This document shows, piece after piece, positions 25,252 through 32,419 of a stretch of DNA of 33,742 bases (the stretch's first letter is position 1; each line of letters opens with the position of its first letter). The stretch comes from a bacterium. GTDB taxonomy: Bacteria; UBA10199; DSSB01. The position numbers and the translations under genes are program-made. The stretch is from contig DATEDP010000012.1 of the NCBI GenBank assembly GCA_035281585.1, positions 1 through 33,742 of the forward strand, given 5' to 3'. A model generated the notes under the pieces. It was not told the origin of the DNA. It worked only from the letters and a program-made list of their open reading frames with translations, and searched no databases.

Positions 25252-26733
25252 TTAGGCAGCTTTGACCGCCATCAGCCAGCGATCGATATGATGCTTTGCG
25301 GCGGATGTCGACATGGACGGTTTGAAATCCCGGTCTTTGACCCAGCTTTTCTGGATGTCCTTCTCGGACTTCCAGACGCCGACGGCCAAGCCGGCTAAAA
25401 ATGCGGCACCGAGGCCGGTGGTTTCGACCATTTTGGGGCGGACGATCTCGACCCGGAGGATATCGGCCAAGAACTGCATCAGGAGGTTGTTGACCGAGGC
25501 CCCGCCGTCGACCTTCAAGACCTTGAGCTTCTTGCCCAAGTCCTTGGCCATGGCTTGGAGAATGTCGTACTGGAGAAAGGCGATGCCTTCCAAGGTGGCG
25601 CGGGCGAGATGGGCCCGGGAGGTGGCGCGGGTCAGGCCGCTGATCAGGCCGCGGGCCTCCTGCCGCCAGTGGGGCGCGCCCAGCCCGACCAGGGCCGGGA
25701 CGAAGGTGACGCCGCCGGAATCCGGCACCGAGGAGGCCAGGGCCTCGATCTGGGGCGCCGAGTCGATGGTCTTCAAGCCGTCGCGGAGCCATTGCACCGC
25801 CGCGCCGGCGATGAAGGCCGAGCCTTCGAGGGCGTAGCAAACTTTCTTGCCGATCTTCCAGGCCACGGTGGTCAGCATCTTGTTCTTGCTGGCGACGATC
25901 TTGCTGCCGGTGTTCATCAAGATGAAGGAGCCGGTGCCGAAGGTGCACTTAGCCGAGCCGGCTTCGAAGCAGGCCTGGCCGAAGAGGGCGGCCTGTTGGT
26001 CGCCGGCCATGCCCGAGATCGGGATGCCGTCGGGCAGGCCGGGGACGCCCTTGGTGTGGGCGTAGATTTCGGAGCTTGAGGCCACCCGCGGCAGCAATTT
26101 TTCGGGAACCGAGAAGATCTTGAGCAGCTCCGGATCCCATTCCAGGCTTTTCAGGTTGAGCAGCAGGGTTCGCGAGGCGTTGGACACGTCGGTGACGTGG
26201 GCCTTGCCGCCGCTCAAGCGCCAGACCAAGAAGGTGTCGATGGTGCCGAAGGCCAGCTCGCCCGACTTGGCCCGGGCTCGGGCGCCGGGAACGTGGTCGA
26301 GCAGCCACTTGATCTTGGTCCCGCTGAAATAGGCGTCGATGACCAGGCCGGTTTTCTTGCGGATCTTGGCTTCCATGCCCGGCTTCTTCTTGAGCTGGTT
26401 GCAGAAGTCGGCGGTCCGCCGGTCCTGCCAGACGATGGCGTGGCGGATCGGCTTGCCCCCGCTGCGCTCCCAGATCCCGGTGGTCTCGCGCTGGTTGGTG
26501 ATGCCGATGGCCTTGATCCGGGCCGGATCGATGCCGGCCAATTGAATGGCTTCGCCGATGGTCTTCACCGTCCCGTTCCAAATTTCGTCGAGGTCGTGCT
26601 CGACCCAGCCCTGGGCCGGGTAGTGCTGGGTGAACTCGTTGTTCTTCTTGGCGAGGAGATTGAGATGCTGATCGAGGATCAGGACGGTGGTGCCGGTGGT
26701 GCCTTGGTCGATGGCCATGACGAGATCGGACAT
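25252..26733 (-). CDS. glpK: Glycerol kinase
   Basis: 493 aa, standard length. ATP-dependent phosphorylation of glycerol to sn-glycerol 3-phosphate. FGGY-family features: AIDQGTTGTTVLILDQH (phosphate 1), GWVEHDLDEIW, ITNQRETTGIWER with the substrate Arg-Glu, AIVWQDRRTADFC, the second FGGY block GISGMAGDQQAALFGQACF-like region near residue 240, KCTFGTGSFILMNTG, and LKVDGGASVNNLLMQFLADI. AAAGGAG lies seven bases before the ATG at 26733. No glpF or glpD is adjacent, so it stands alone in this window. Confidence 0.97.
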   Translation of the reverse strand: MSDLVMAIDQGTTGTTVLILDQHLNLLAKKNNEFTQHYPAQGWVEHDLDEIWNGTVKTIGEAIQLAGIDPARIKAIGITNQRETTGIWERSGGKPIRHAIVWQDRRTADFCNQLKKKPGMEAKIRKKTGLVIDAYFSGTKIKWLLDHVPGARARAKSGELAFGTIDTFLVWRLSGGKAHVTDVSNASRTLLLNLKSLEWDPELLKIFSVPEKLLPRVASSSEIYAHTKGVPGLPDGIPISGMAGDQQAALFGQACFEAGSAKCTFGTGSFILMNTGSKIVASKNKMLTTVAWKIGKKVCYALEGSAFIAGAAVQWLRDGLKTIDSAPQIEALASSVPDSGGVTFVPALVGLGAPHWRQEARGLISGLTRATSRAHLARATLEGIAFLQYDILQAMAKDLGKKLKVLKVDGGASVNNLLMQFLADILRVEIVRPKMVETTGLGAAFLAGLAVGVWKSEKDIQKSWVKDRDFKPSMSTSAAKHHIDRWLMAVKAA

Positions 26734-26810
26734 GAGGGCTCCTTTGAAAATGGGAAAATTCCAGGAAGGCCTAATATAAAGCGAGGTTCACGACCAAGCG
26801 GAAAATCGGG

Positions 26811-26842
26811 AAGCAATCCGAAGCCGGGTTGCTTTTTCTTTT
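26811..26842 (+). terminator. Intrinsic terminator-like hairpin on the plus strand upstream of glpK
   Basis: AGCAATCC-GAAGCC-GGGTTGCT (one G-U pair) followed by TTTTCTTTT. It has a terminator shape only in the plus direction, yet no plus-strand gene lies before it: glpK is on the minus strand and begins at 26733. It could end antisense transcription from inside glpK or a short RNA made from about 26740-26840. Confidence 0.5.
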
Positions 26843-26906
26843 CACAACCCCTTTTCATCGGCGCCGATAAACCCTTATCCAGCGCGGGGCGCGATAGGAG
26901 TTTCCA

Positions 26907-27407
26907 ATGACGCCCCCTTCTTCCTCCCAAGCCCCTGTTTGTATTGAGACTTTCCGCCGGATCGAGCCGATTTGCGAAGCTCCGGCCGAGCCTTGCGTGA
27001 CGGTCCACCGCCTGGTCGAGGACCCGGTGACCCGGAGCAGTTACGTGGCCGAAACCCGAGAATGCCTCGAGGTCATCCGCCGCATCCCCAATCTCGATCT
27101 CTTCGAGCGCTTCCCGCGGCTTCGCCAGCGGCTGGAACAGCTGAATCGCCGTCACTCGAATCTGCGGCGCTCGCCGGCTCAACCCGGTTCGCCGCGCAAT
27201 CAGCCGACTCCGCCGGCCGGCCGGCCGCAGGGTCAAGACATTCCACTTCATCCGCCGGCCGCCCCTCACCCCCAGCCTTCGTCGGGCGCTAGCCTCGACG
27301 GTGGTCCGGTTGGCAGCGCCTTGGCGCTCGCCGGCGCCCTGGTGGGCAGCGTCGCCGGCGCCGCCGCCCGCGGCGCCGCCCGGGTGCTGCGCGCGCTCGG
27401 CCGCTGA
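26907..27407 (+). CDS. Unknown 166-aa protein with Gly/Ala-rich C-terminal hydrophobic segment
   Basis: Not recognised. ATG 26907 has AGGAG about six bases upstream. The N-terminal third has four cysteines (APVCIETFRRIEPICEAPAE, then PCVTVH and ECLEVI) and charged helices (NLDLFERFPRLRQRLEQLNR). The middle (about 85-130) is Pro/Gln/Ser-rich and likely disordered. The C-terminus (GPVGSALALAGALVGSVAGA, then AARGAARVLRALGR) is a Gly-zipper-like hydrophobic stretch ending in basic residues. No signal peptide. The coding bias matches its neighbours, so it is probably real. It precedes the SRP RNA gene by about 70 bases. Confidence 0.65.
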   Translation: MTPPSSSQAPVCIETFRRIEPICEAPAEPCVTVHRLVEDPVTRSSYVAETRECLEVIRRIPNLDLFERFPRLRQRLEQLNRRHSNLRRSPAQPGSPRNQPTPPAGRPQGQDIPLHPPAAPHPQPSSGASLDGGPVGSALALAGALVGSVAGAAARGAARVLRALGR

Positions 27408-27439
27408 TTTCCGGCGATTTTCGGCATGAAAATCCGGCC

Positions 27440-27467
27440 TTGCCTCTCCGATTCTTCTGTCCTATTC
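27440..27467 (+). promoter_or_regulatory. Probable promoter of the SRP RNA gene
   Basis: TTGCCT (27440-27445), a 16-base spacer, then CTATTC (27462-27467) place a start at about 27474-27476, exactly where the RNA's terminal stem begins. The boxes are imperfect but the spacing fits. Confidence 0.4.
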
Positions 27468-27475
27468 CCCGGGAT

Positions 27476-27574
27476 GGCCGGGTCCTCGCGCGAAATGAGG
27501 ACCGCGAATCCCGCCAGGTCCGGAAGGAAGCAACGGTAACGGTTCCGTTTGCGCAGCGAGACCCACCCGGCCGC
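27476..27574 (+). ncRNA. ffs: Signal recognition particle RNA, small (4.5S) type
   Basis: The conserved SRP domain is explicit: CCAGGTCCGGAAGGAAGCAA at about 27513-27532, with the GGAA tetraloop and the Ffh-binding asymmetric loop. The terminal arms GGCCGGGT (27476-27483) and ACCCGGCC (27565-27572) pair perfectly and close an about 97-nt hairpin, followed by GCTTTTTT, which acts as the terminator. The RNA pairs with Ffh to target membrane proteins. The position before dnaX-ybaB-recR is the same as in many bacteria. Confidence 0.95.
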
Positions 27575-27580
27575 TTTTTT

Positions 27581-29146
27581 ATGTCCTACCAAGTTCTCGC
27601 CAGGAAATATCGCCCCCAAAGCTTCGACGAAGTGATCGGACAGGAGCACGTCACCCAGACTTGGAAGAACGCCATCCAGAAGTCCCGGATCCACCACGCC
27701 TATCTGCTGACCGGCGCCCGCGGAACCGGCAAGACCTCGCTGGCCCGGGTTTTCGCCAAGGCCCTGAGCTGCGAGCAAGGGCCGACGGCCACGCCCTGTA
27801 ACCAATGCTCCAACTGCCGCTCCATCACCCAGGGCAACTTCCTCGACGTCATCGAGATCGACGGCGCCAGCAATACCAGCGTCGAGAGCGTCCGGGAGCT
27901 GCGCGAGCAGGTGAAGTACCTGCCGGCCGCCGGCCGCTACAAGATCTACATCATCGACGAAGTCCACATGCTCTCGAACGCGGCCTTCAACGCCTTGCTC
28001 AAGACCTTGGAGGAGCCGCCGCCCCACGTCCTGTTTCTGTTCGCGACCACCGAGGCCCACAAGATCCCGGTGACCATCCTCTCGCGCTGCCAGCGTTTCG
28101 ACCTCCGCCGGATTCCCCAGGCCAAGATCGCCGAGCACCTGGCCAAGATTTGCCGGGAGGAGAAGGTCCAAGCCGACGAGGCCAGCCTCGAGCTCTTGGC
28201 TCGAGCGGCCGAGGGCTCGATGCGCGATTCCCAAAGTCTGCTCGACATGGCGATCGGCCTCTGCGGCGGCCGGCTCGAGCTGGCCAAGATTCATGAGATG
28301 CTGGGCCTGGCCGGCGCCGGCGCCATCGAGGATCTGAGCGCCGATTGCCTCGCCGGCCGCTTGAGCGAGGCCTTGGCCAAGGTCGAAGACCTCTATCGCC
28401 GCGGCTTCGACCTCCGCCAGATCGCGCTCCAATGGGTCCAATACCTCCATGACTTGACCCTGCTCAAGGCCGCCGGTCCCGAGACCTTGGGCGAAGGCGT
28501 TTTAAAAGACGCGCTGGCGGTGATGCAGAAGACCGTCGAGCCGGTGGAGCTGGCCGACCTCCAAGTCGCCTTTCAGACGGTTTACCGGGCCTCGGAAGAG
28601 ATGGCGCGAAGCGACTCGCCGAAGATCCTCTTCGATCTCTTGGTGGTGAAGCTGGTCCATGGGCATCCTTTTCAGTCTTTGGCGGCGGTCTTGGGGGGGA
28701 AGGCGCTGGTAGGTAGTGGAGCCGGTTTGGGGAAAATCCCCCCTGGCCCCCCTTTTTCAAAGGGGGGTAATGCGGCAAGCGGTGGGGTGGAAGCGGAGCG
28801 CTCGGCTAAGGTGAGCAGCTCCGACAATGGGCTGCTCGACCGGGTGCTCCGCAAGAAACCCCAGATCAAGGCCTTGCTCGATTCGGCCCTCTCCCAAACC
28901 TGGGAGGGCCACCGCTTCATCGTCGCCTTCGCCCCCGGTCCGATCGGCGAGATGTTCGCCGAGAAGCGCCAGGCCCTGGCCGAAGCCTTGAGCGAGGAGC
29001 TCGGCGCCCCGGTCAAGGTCGAGTTGAAGAGCGAGGAAGCCGGCCGGCCGCGCTCGCCGGCCTCGTCCTCGGGTCCGCCGCCGGCGCCGCTCGATCCGGT
29101 GGTTCAGCAAGCGATGGAGATTCTCAACGCCAGCCTTAAGGAGTGA
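27581..29146 (+). CDS. dnaX: DNA polymerase III subunit gamma/tau
   Basis: 521 aa from ATG 27581, the conserved MSYQVLARKYRPQSFDEVIG start. Clamp-loader ATPase. Seen: Walker A GARGTGKTSLARVFAKAL; the four-Cys zinc site (LSCEQ...PCNQCSNC); Walker B IYIIDEVHML; sensor 1 LFLFATTEAHK with the SRC arginine finger ILSRCQRF; lid domain and domain III to about residue 370. A repeat-derived segment (LGKIPPGPPFSKGGNAASGG, about 381-400) then sits in the linker before a short C-terminal domain (RVLRKKPQIKALLDSALSQT). The ATG directly follows the T-run of the SRP RNA terminator, so no ribosome binding site is available; translation may be leaderless. ybaB follows six bases after the stop. Confidence 0.95.
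   Translation: MSYQVLARKYRPQSFDEVIGQEHVTQTWKNAIQKSRIHHAYLLTGARGTGKTSLARVFAKALSCEQGPTATPCNQCSNCRSITQGNFLDVIEIDGASNTSVESVRELREQVKYLPAAGRYKIYIIDEVHMLSNAAFNALLKTLEEPPPHVLFLFATTEAHKIPVTILSRCQRFDLRRIPQAKIAEHLAKICREEKVQADEASLELLARAAEGSMRDSQSLLDMAIGLCGGRLELAKIHEMLGLAGAGAIEDLSADCLAGRLSEALAKVEDLYRRGFDLRQIALQWVQYLHDLTLLKAAGPETLGEGVLKDALAVMQKTVEPVELADLQVAFQTVYRASEEMARSDSPKILFDLLVVKLVHGHPFQSLAAVLGGKALVGSGAGLGKIPPGPPFSKGGNAASGGVEAERSAKVSSSDNGLLDRVLRKKPQIKALLDSALSQTWEGHRFIVAFAPGPIGEMFAEKRQALAEALSEELGAPVKVELKSEEAGRPRSPASSSGPPPAPLDPVVQQAMEILNASLKE
28729..28767. repeat. Dispersed palindromic repeat inserted in frame in dnaX
   Basis: CCCCCC-TTTTTCAAA-GGGGGG (28747-28767), preceded by GGGGAAAATCCC. On the reverse strand the element reads PPLKKGGQGGF, the peptide signature of a repeat seen across many bacterial genomes. 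It keeps the dnaX frame open and lies in the linker before the C-terminal domain. A relative lies at 23943-23962. Confidence 0.8.
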
Positions 29147-29152
29147 CGATCG

Positions 29153-29461
29153 ATGGACATGAACAAGATCATGAAGCAGGCCCAGAAGATGCAACGCGAG
29201 ATGGCCCAGAAGCAGGAAGCCCTGAGCCAGATGACCTTCGAGGCCTCGAGCGGCGGCGGCATGGTGACAGCCAAGGTCAACGGCAAGCAGGAATTGCTCG
29301 AGCTCAAGATCGAGCCCGACGTGGTCGACAAGAGCGACGTCGCCATGCTCCAGGATTTGGTCATCGCCGCGGTCAACGAGGCCCACCGCCGGGCCCAAGA
29401 CGAGATTCAGAAGGAAATGTCCTCGCTGATGGGCGGGATGTCGATGCCGGGACTTTTCTGA
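29153..29461 (+). CDS. ybaB: YbaB/EbfC family nucleoid-associated protein
   Basis: 102 aa. Small dimeric DNA-binding protein. Seen: the typical KIMKQAQKMQREMAQKQEAL first helix, the central strands VTAKVNGKQELLELKIEPDV, and the C-terminal helices with a Met/Gly-rich tail (SLMGGMSMPGLF). AGGAG lies nine bases before the ATG; a second in-frame ATG is two codons on. The stop overlaps the recR ATG as TGATG. The dnaX-ybaB-recR order is widely conserved. Confidence 0.96.
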   Translation: MDMNKIMKQAQKMQREMAQKQEALSQMTFEASSGGGMVTAKVNGKQELLELKIEPDVVDKSDVAMLQDLVIAAVNEAHRRAQDEIQKEMSSLMGGMSMPGLF

Positions 29462-30051
29462 TGGCTTCTCCGATCGAAGTTCTGATTCATTACCTCAGCC
29501 AGCTGCCCGGCATCGGCGAGAAGACGGCGACCCGCCTGACTTTCTTCATCCTGCGGCAGAAGAAGAGCTACGCCACCGAGTTGGCCGCGGCCTTGGGCGC
29601 CCTCCACGAGAAGGTCGGCTTTTGCCGGCGCTGCCAAAACTTGACCGAGGAGAATCCCTGCCGGCTCTGCGCCGACCCGAAACGCGATCCGAGACTCTTG
29701 CTGGTCGTGGAGTCGCCGCAGGACATGCTGGCCATCGAGCGGAGCCAAAGCTACCGCGGCCTTTACCACATCTTGCACGGCGCGATTTCGCCGCTGGAAG
29801 GGGTCGGGCCCAATGAGCTGAAAATTTCGGAATTGCTCGGCCGTTTGGCACCGGAAGGCATCGAGGAAGTGATCCTGGCCACCAATCCCAACGTCGAGGG
29901 CGAGGCGACCTCGCTCTACCTGCAGAAAATCCTTCTACCCCTCGGCATGAAGGTCACCCGCATCGCCTCGGGCGTGCCGGTGGGCAGCGGGATCGAGTAT
30001 CTCGACCCGCTCACCCTGAAGAAGGCCTTGGAAGGGCGTCAGGTTTTGTAG
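29461..30051 (+). CDS. recR: Recombination mediator protein RecR
   Basis: 196 aa, standard length. Acts with RecO/RecF to load RecA on SSB-coated gaps. Seen: the helix-hairpin-helix LSQLPGIGEKTATRLTFF; a C4 zinc finger (GFCRRCQNL...CRLCADP); the Toprim domain (LLVVESPQDMLAIERS, LATNPNVEGEATSLYL); and the C-terminal RIASGVPVGSGIEYLDPLTL. The start overlaps the ybaB stop. The stop codon TAG lies inside a dispersed repeat that begins TGTAGGGGC, so the last few residues may have been set by that insertion. Confidence 0.97.
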   Translation: MASPIEVLIHYLSQLPGIGEKTATRLTFFILRQKKSYATELAAALGALHEKVGFCRRCQNLTEENPCRLCADPKRDPRLLLVVESPQDMLAIERSQSYRGLYHILHGAISPLEGVGPNELKISELLGRLAPEGIEEVILATNPNVEGEATSLYLQKILLPLGMKVTRIASGVPVGSGIEYLDPLTLKKALEGRQVL

Positions 30052-30128
30052 GGGCAGGCCTTGCGCCTGCCCGGGGCAAGGGCATGGCCATCGTTGCAGA
30101 TCGGGCGCCCGCAAGGGTCGCCCCCACA
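30047..30128. repeat. Dispersed double-hairpin repeat after recR
   Basis: Begins TGTAGGGGCAGGC and ends GCCCCCACA. It holds two stems: GGGCAGGC-CTTGC-GCCTGCCC (30052-30072) and GGGCG.CC-GCAA-GG.CGCCC (about 30102-30122). On the reverse strand it reads GGDPCGRPICNDGHALAPGR, a peptide typical of a dispersed repeat in many genomes. The first stem could also end recR transcription. Confidence 0.75.
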
Positions 30129-30139
30129 ATTTACAGCGC

Positions 30140-30169
30140 TTGACAGCCCTTCCAGCGCCTTCCTAGAAT
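30140..30169 (+). promoter_or_regulatory. Strong sigma70-type promoter of the mglA-like gene
   Basis: A perfect TTGACA (30140-30145), an 18-base spacer and TAGAAT (30164-30169, five of six matches). Transcription would begin near 30174-30177, leaving a leader of about 60 bases. The gene therefore has its own promoter and need not depend on recR read-through. Confidence 0.65.
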
Positions 30170-30178
30170 TCGCGGCAA

Positions 30179-30221
30179 GCTTTGGCTTGGCCAAAGCGCG
30201 CAGCAAATTCGAAGAATTTGC
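30179..30221 (+). other. Two tandem triloop hairpins in the mglA-like 5' leader
   Basis: GCTTTGGC-TTG-GCCAAAGC (30179-30197) and GCAAATTC-GAA-GAATTTGC (30203-30221) are perfect 8-bp stems with three-base loops. The first begins within a few bases of the predicted transcript start. The second ends directly before the Shine-Dalgarno string GGAGTAGGA (30222-30230). They probably affect transcript stability or ribosome access, or the region binds a dimeric regulator. Confidence 0.6.
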
Positions 30222-30234
30222 GGAGTAGGATAAA

Positions 30235-30819
30235 ATGTCTTTCATCAATTATCAGAGCAAAGAGATCAATTTTAAGATCGTCTACTACGGGCCGGCCCAG
30301 TCCGGCAAAACCACCTGCCTGGAGTATCTCTTCGAGAAGACCAAGGGCAAATCGAAGGCCGAGATGATCCGCCAAGAGTCGAATGAGCGGACCCTGTTCT
30401 TCGACTTCATGCCGCTATTCCTGAGCGAGATCAAAGGCTACAAGACCCGCTTCCATCTGTACACGGTGCCGGGCCAGGTTTTGTACGAGGACAGCCGCAA
30501 GCTGATCTTGAAGGGCGTCGACGGCGTGGTCTTCGTCGCCGACAGCTCGGTCGATCAAATGGAGGCCAACCTCCGCTCGCTCGACAGCCTCCAAACCAAC
30601 CTCACCGAGCAGGGCGTGAGCTTGGATACGATTCCCTTCCTGGTCCAATACAACAAGCGCGACTTGCCCAATGCCGCCAACGTCGAGGCGATGCGCAAGC
30701 TGCTCAATCCCCACCAGGCGCCGGACTTCGAGACCATCGCCACCAAGGGCGAAAGCGTCTTCGAGGGTTTCAGCCGCATCGCCAAAGAAGTCATCCGCGA
30801 ATACGCCGAGAACGGATGA
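30235..30819 (+). CDS. mglA: MglA-type Ras-like small GTPase
   Basis: 194 aa. MglA GTPases control cell polarity and gliding or pilus motility in Myxococcus and occur more widely with MglB-type GAPs. Seen: P-loop YYGPAQSGKTTCLEYLF (G1); the family block ERTLFFDFMPLFLSEIKGYK; TRFHLYTVPGQVLYEDSRKL (G3, with Pro-Gly-Gln rather than Asp-x-x-Gly, as in MglA); LKGVDGVVFVADSS; and QYNKRDLPN (G4). Length and motif order match MglA. No mglB or roadblock-domain gene is next to it. It has its own promoter and a structured leader. The neighbouring livF converges with six bases between stops. The subfamily role (motility or other polarity) is not readable. Confidence 0.9.
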   Translation: MSFINYQSKEINFKIVYYGPAQSGKTTCLEYLFEKTKGKSKAEMIRQESNERTLFFDFMPLFLSEIKGYKTRFHLYTVPGQVLYEDSRKLILKGVDGVVFVADSSVDQMEANLRSLDSLQTNLTEQGVSLDTIPFLVQYNKRDLPNAANVEAMRKLLNPHQAPDFETIATKGESVFEGFSRIAKEVIREYAENG

Positions 30820-30825
30820 CCGGCA

Positions 30826-31545
<720 letters not shown>

Positions 31546-31555
31546 GGGGTCAACT

Positions 31556-31635
31556 TGTCATCCTGAGGAGCGAAGCGACGAAGGATCTCTTCCACCTTGG
31601 TGGGTATGAGATCCTTCGCTTCGCTCAGGATGACA
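31556..31635. repeat. Dispersed long inverted repeat between livG and livF
   Basis: TGTCATCCTGAGgaGCGAAG (from 31556) and its inverted partner ending CGCTCAGGATGACA (31635) enclose CCACC-TT-GGTGG (31592-31603), making one long hairpin. On the plus strand it reads RSFASLRMT, the peptide mark of a repeat common in bacterial genomes. It fills nearly all of the gap. Confidence 0.85.
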
Positions 31636-31641
31636 CCGTGC

Positions 31642-32418
31642 TTAAACACTGCGTTCTACTCTTTCCCCCAAATAGGCCTCGATGACCTTGGGGTTGCTCC
31701 GAATCTCCTCGGGCCGGCCCTCGGCGATGGGGATGCCGTAATCCAAGACCAGGATTCGCGGGCAGAGGTTCATCACCACCGACATGTCGTGCTCGATCAG
31801 GATGATCGCCAGCTTGAGCTCGCCGTGAAGGCGGCGAATGAGCTGGATCAGCTCGCGCTTCTCCGAGGCGTTCATCCCGGCCGCCGGCTCGTCGAGCAGG
31901 AGCAGCTTGGGGTGGGTGGCCAGGGCCCGCACCATCTCGAGCCGGCGCTGGTCGCCGTAGGAGAGGTTCTTGGCCTGCTCGTCCTTCATTTTGCCGAGAT
32001 GAAAGCCCTCGAGCAGCCGTAGGGCTTGGAGCCGGATTTGCTCTTCTTCCTCGGCGAAGCGCCGGCGGGCCAGCACCGCGTCCCAGAGCGAGTAGCCGAT
32101 GCGGTGATGAAAGGCGACCCGGACGTTGTCGAGGACGCTCAGCTCCGGAAACAGCCGAATGTTCTGAAAGGTCCGAGCCACGCCGAGGCGATTGATCTGA
32201 TGCGGCATCAGGGGATTGATCAAGCTGCCTTCGAAGAAGATCTCGCCCTCGGTCGGATCGTAAACGCCGGTCAGCAAATTGAAGAAGGTCGTCTTGCCGG
32301 CGCCGTTGGGGCCGATGATCCCCATCAGCTCTTGGGCATCGAGATTGAAGTCGAGGCCCGAGAGGGCCTTGAGGCCGCCGAAGGCAATGCTGCAATTCTT
32401 GACCTCGAGCAGCGCCAT
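31642..32418 (-). CDS. livG: Branched-chain amino-acid ABC transporter ATP-binding protein LivG
   Basis: 258 aa. Walker A IGPNGAGKTTFFNLLTG; RLGVARTFQNIRLFPELSVL Q-loop; signature LSYGDQRRLEMVRAL (Ser-Tyr-Gly-Asp-Gln, typical of LivG); Walker B LLLLDEPAAGMN; and IEHDMSVVM switch His. The C-terminal extension GRPEEIRSNPKVIEAYLGE is characteristic. It begins one base after the livM stop, so translation is coupled. Pairs with LivF on the LivH-LivM membrane dimer. Confidence 0.96.
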   Translation of the reverse strand: MALLEVKNCSIAFGGLKALSGLDFNLDAQELMGIIGPNGAGKTTFFNLLTGVYDPTEGEIFFEGSLINPLMPHQINRLGVARTFQNIRLFPELSVLDNVRVAFHHRIGYSLWDAVLARRRFAEEEEQIRLQALRLLEGFHLGKMKDEQAKNLSYGDQRRLEMVRALATHPKLLLLDEPAAGMNASEKRELIQLIRRLHGELKLAIILIEHDMSVVMNLCPRILVLDYGIPIAEGRPEEIRSNPKVIEAYLGERVERSV

Positions 32419-32419
32419 C

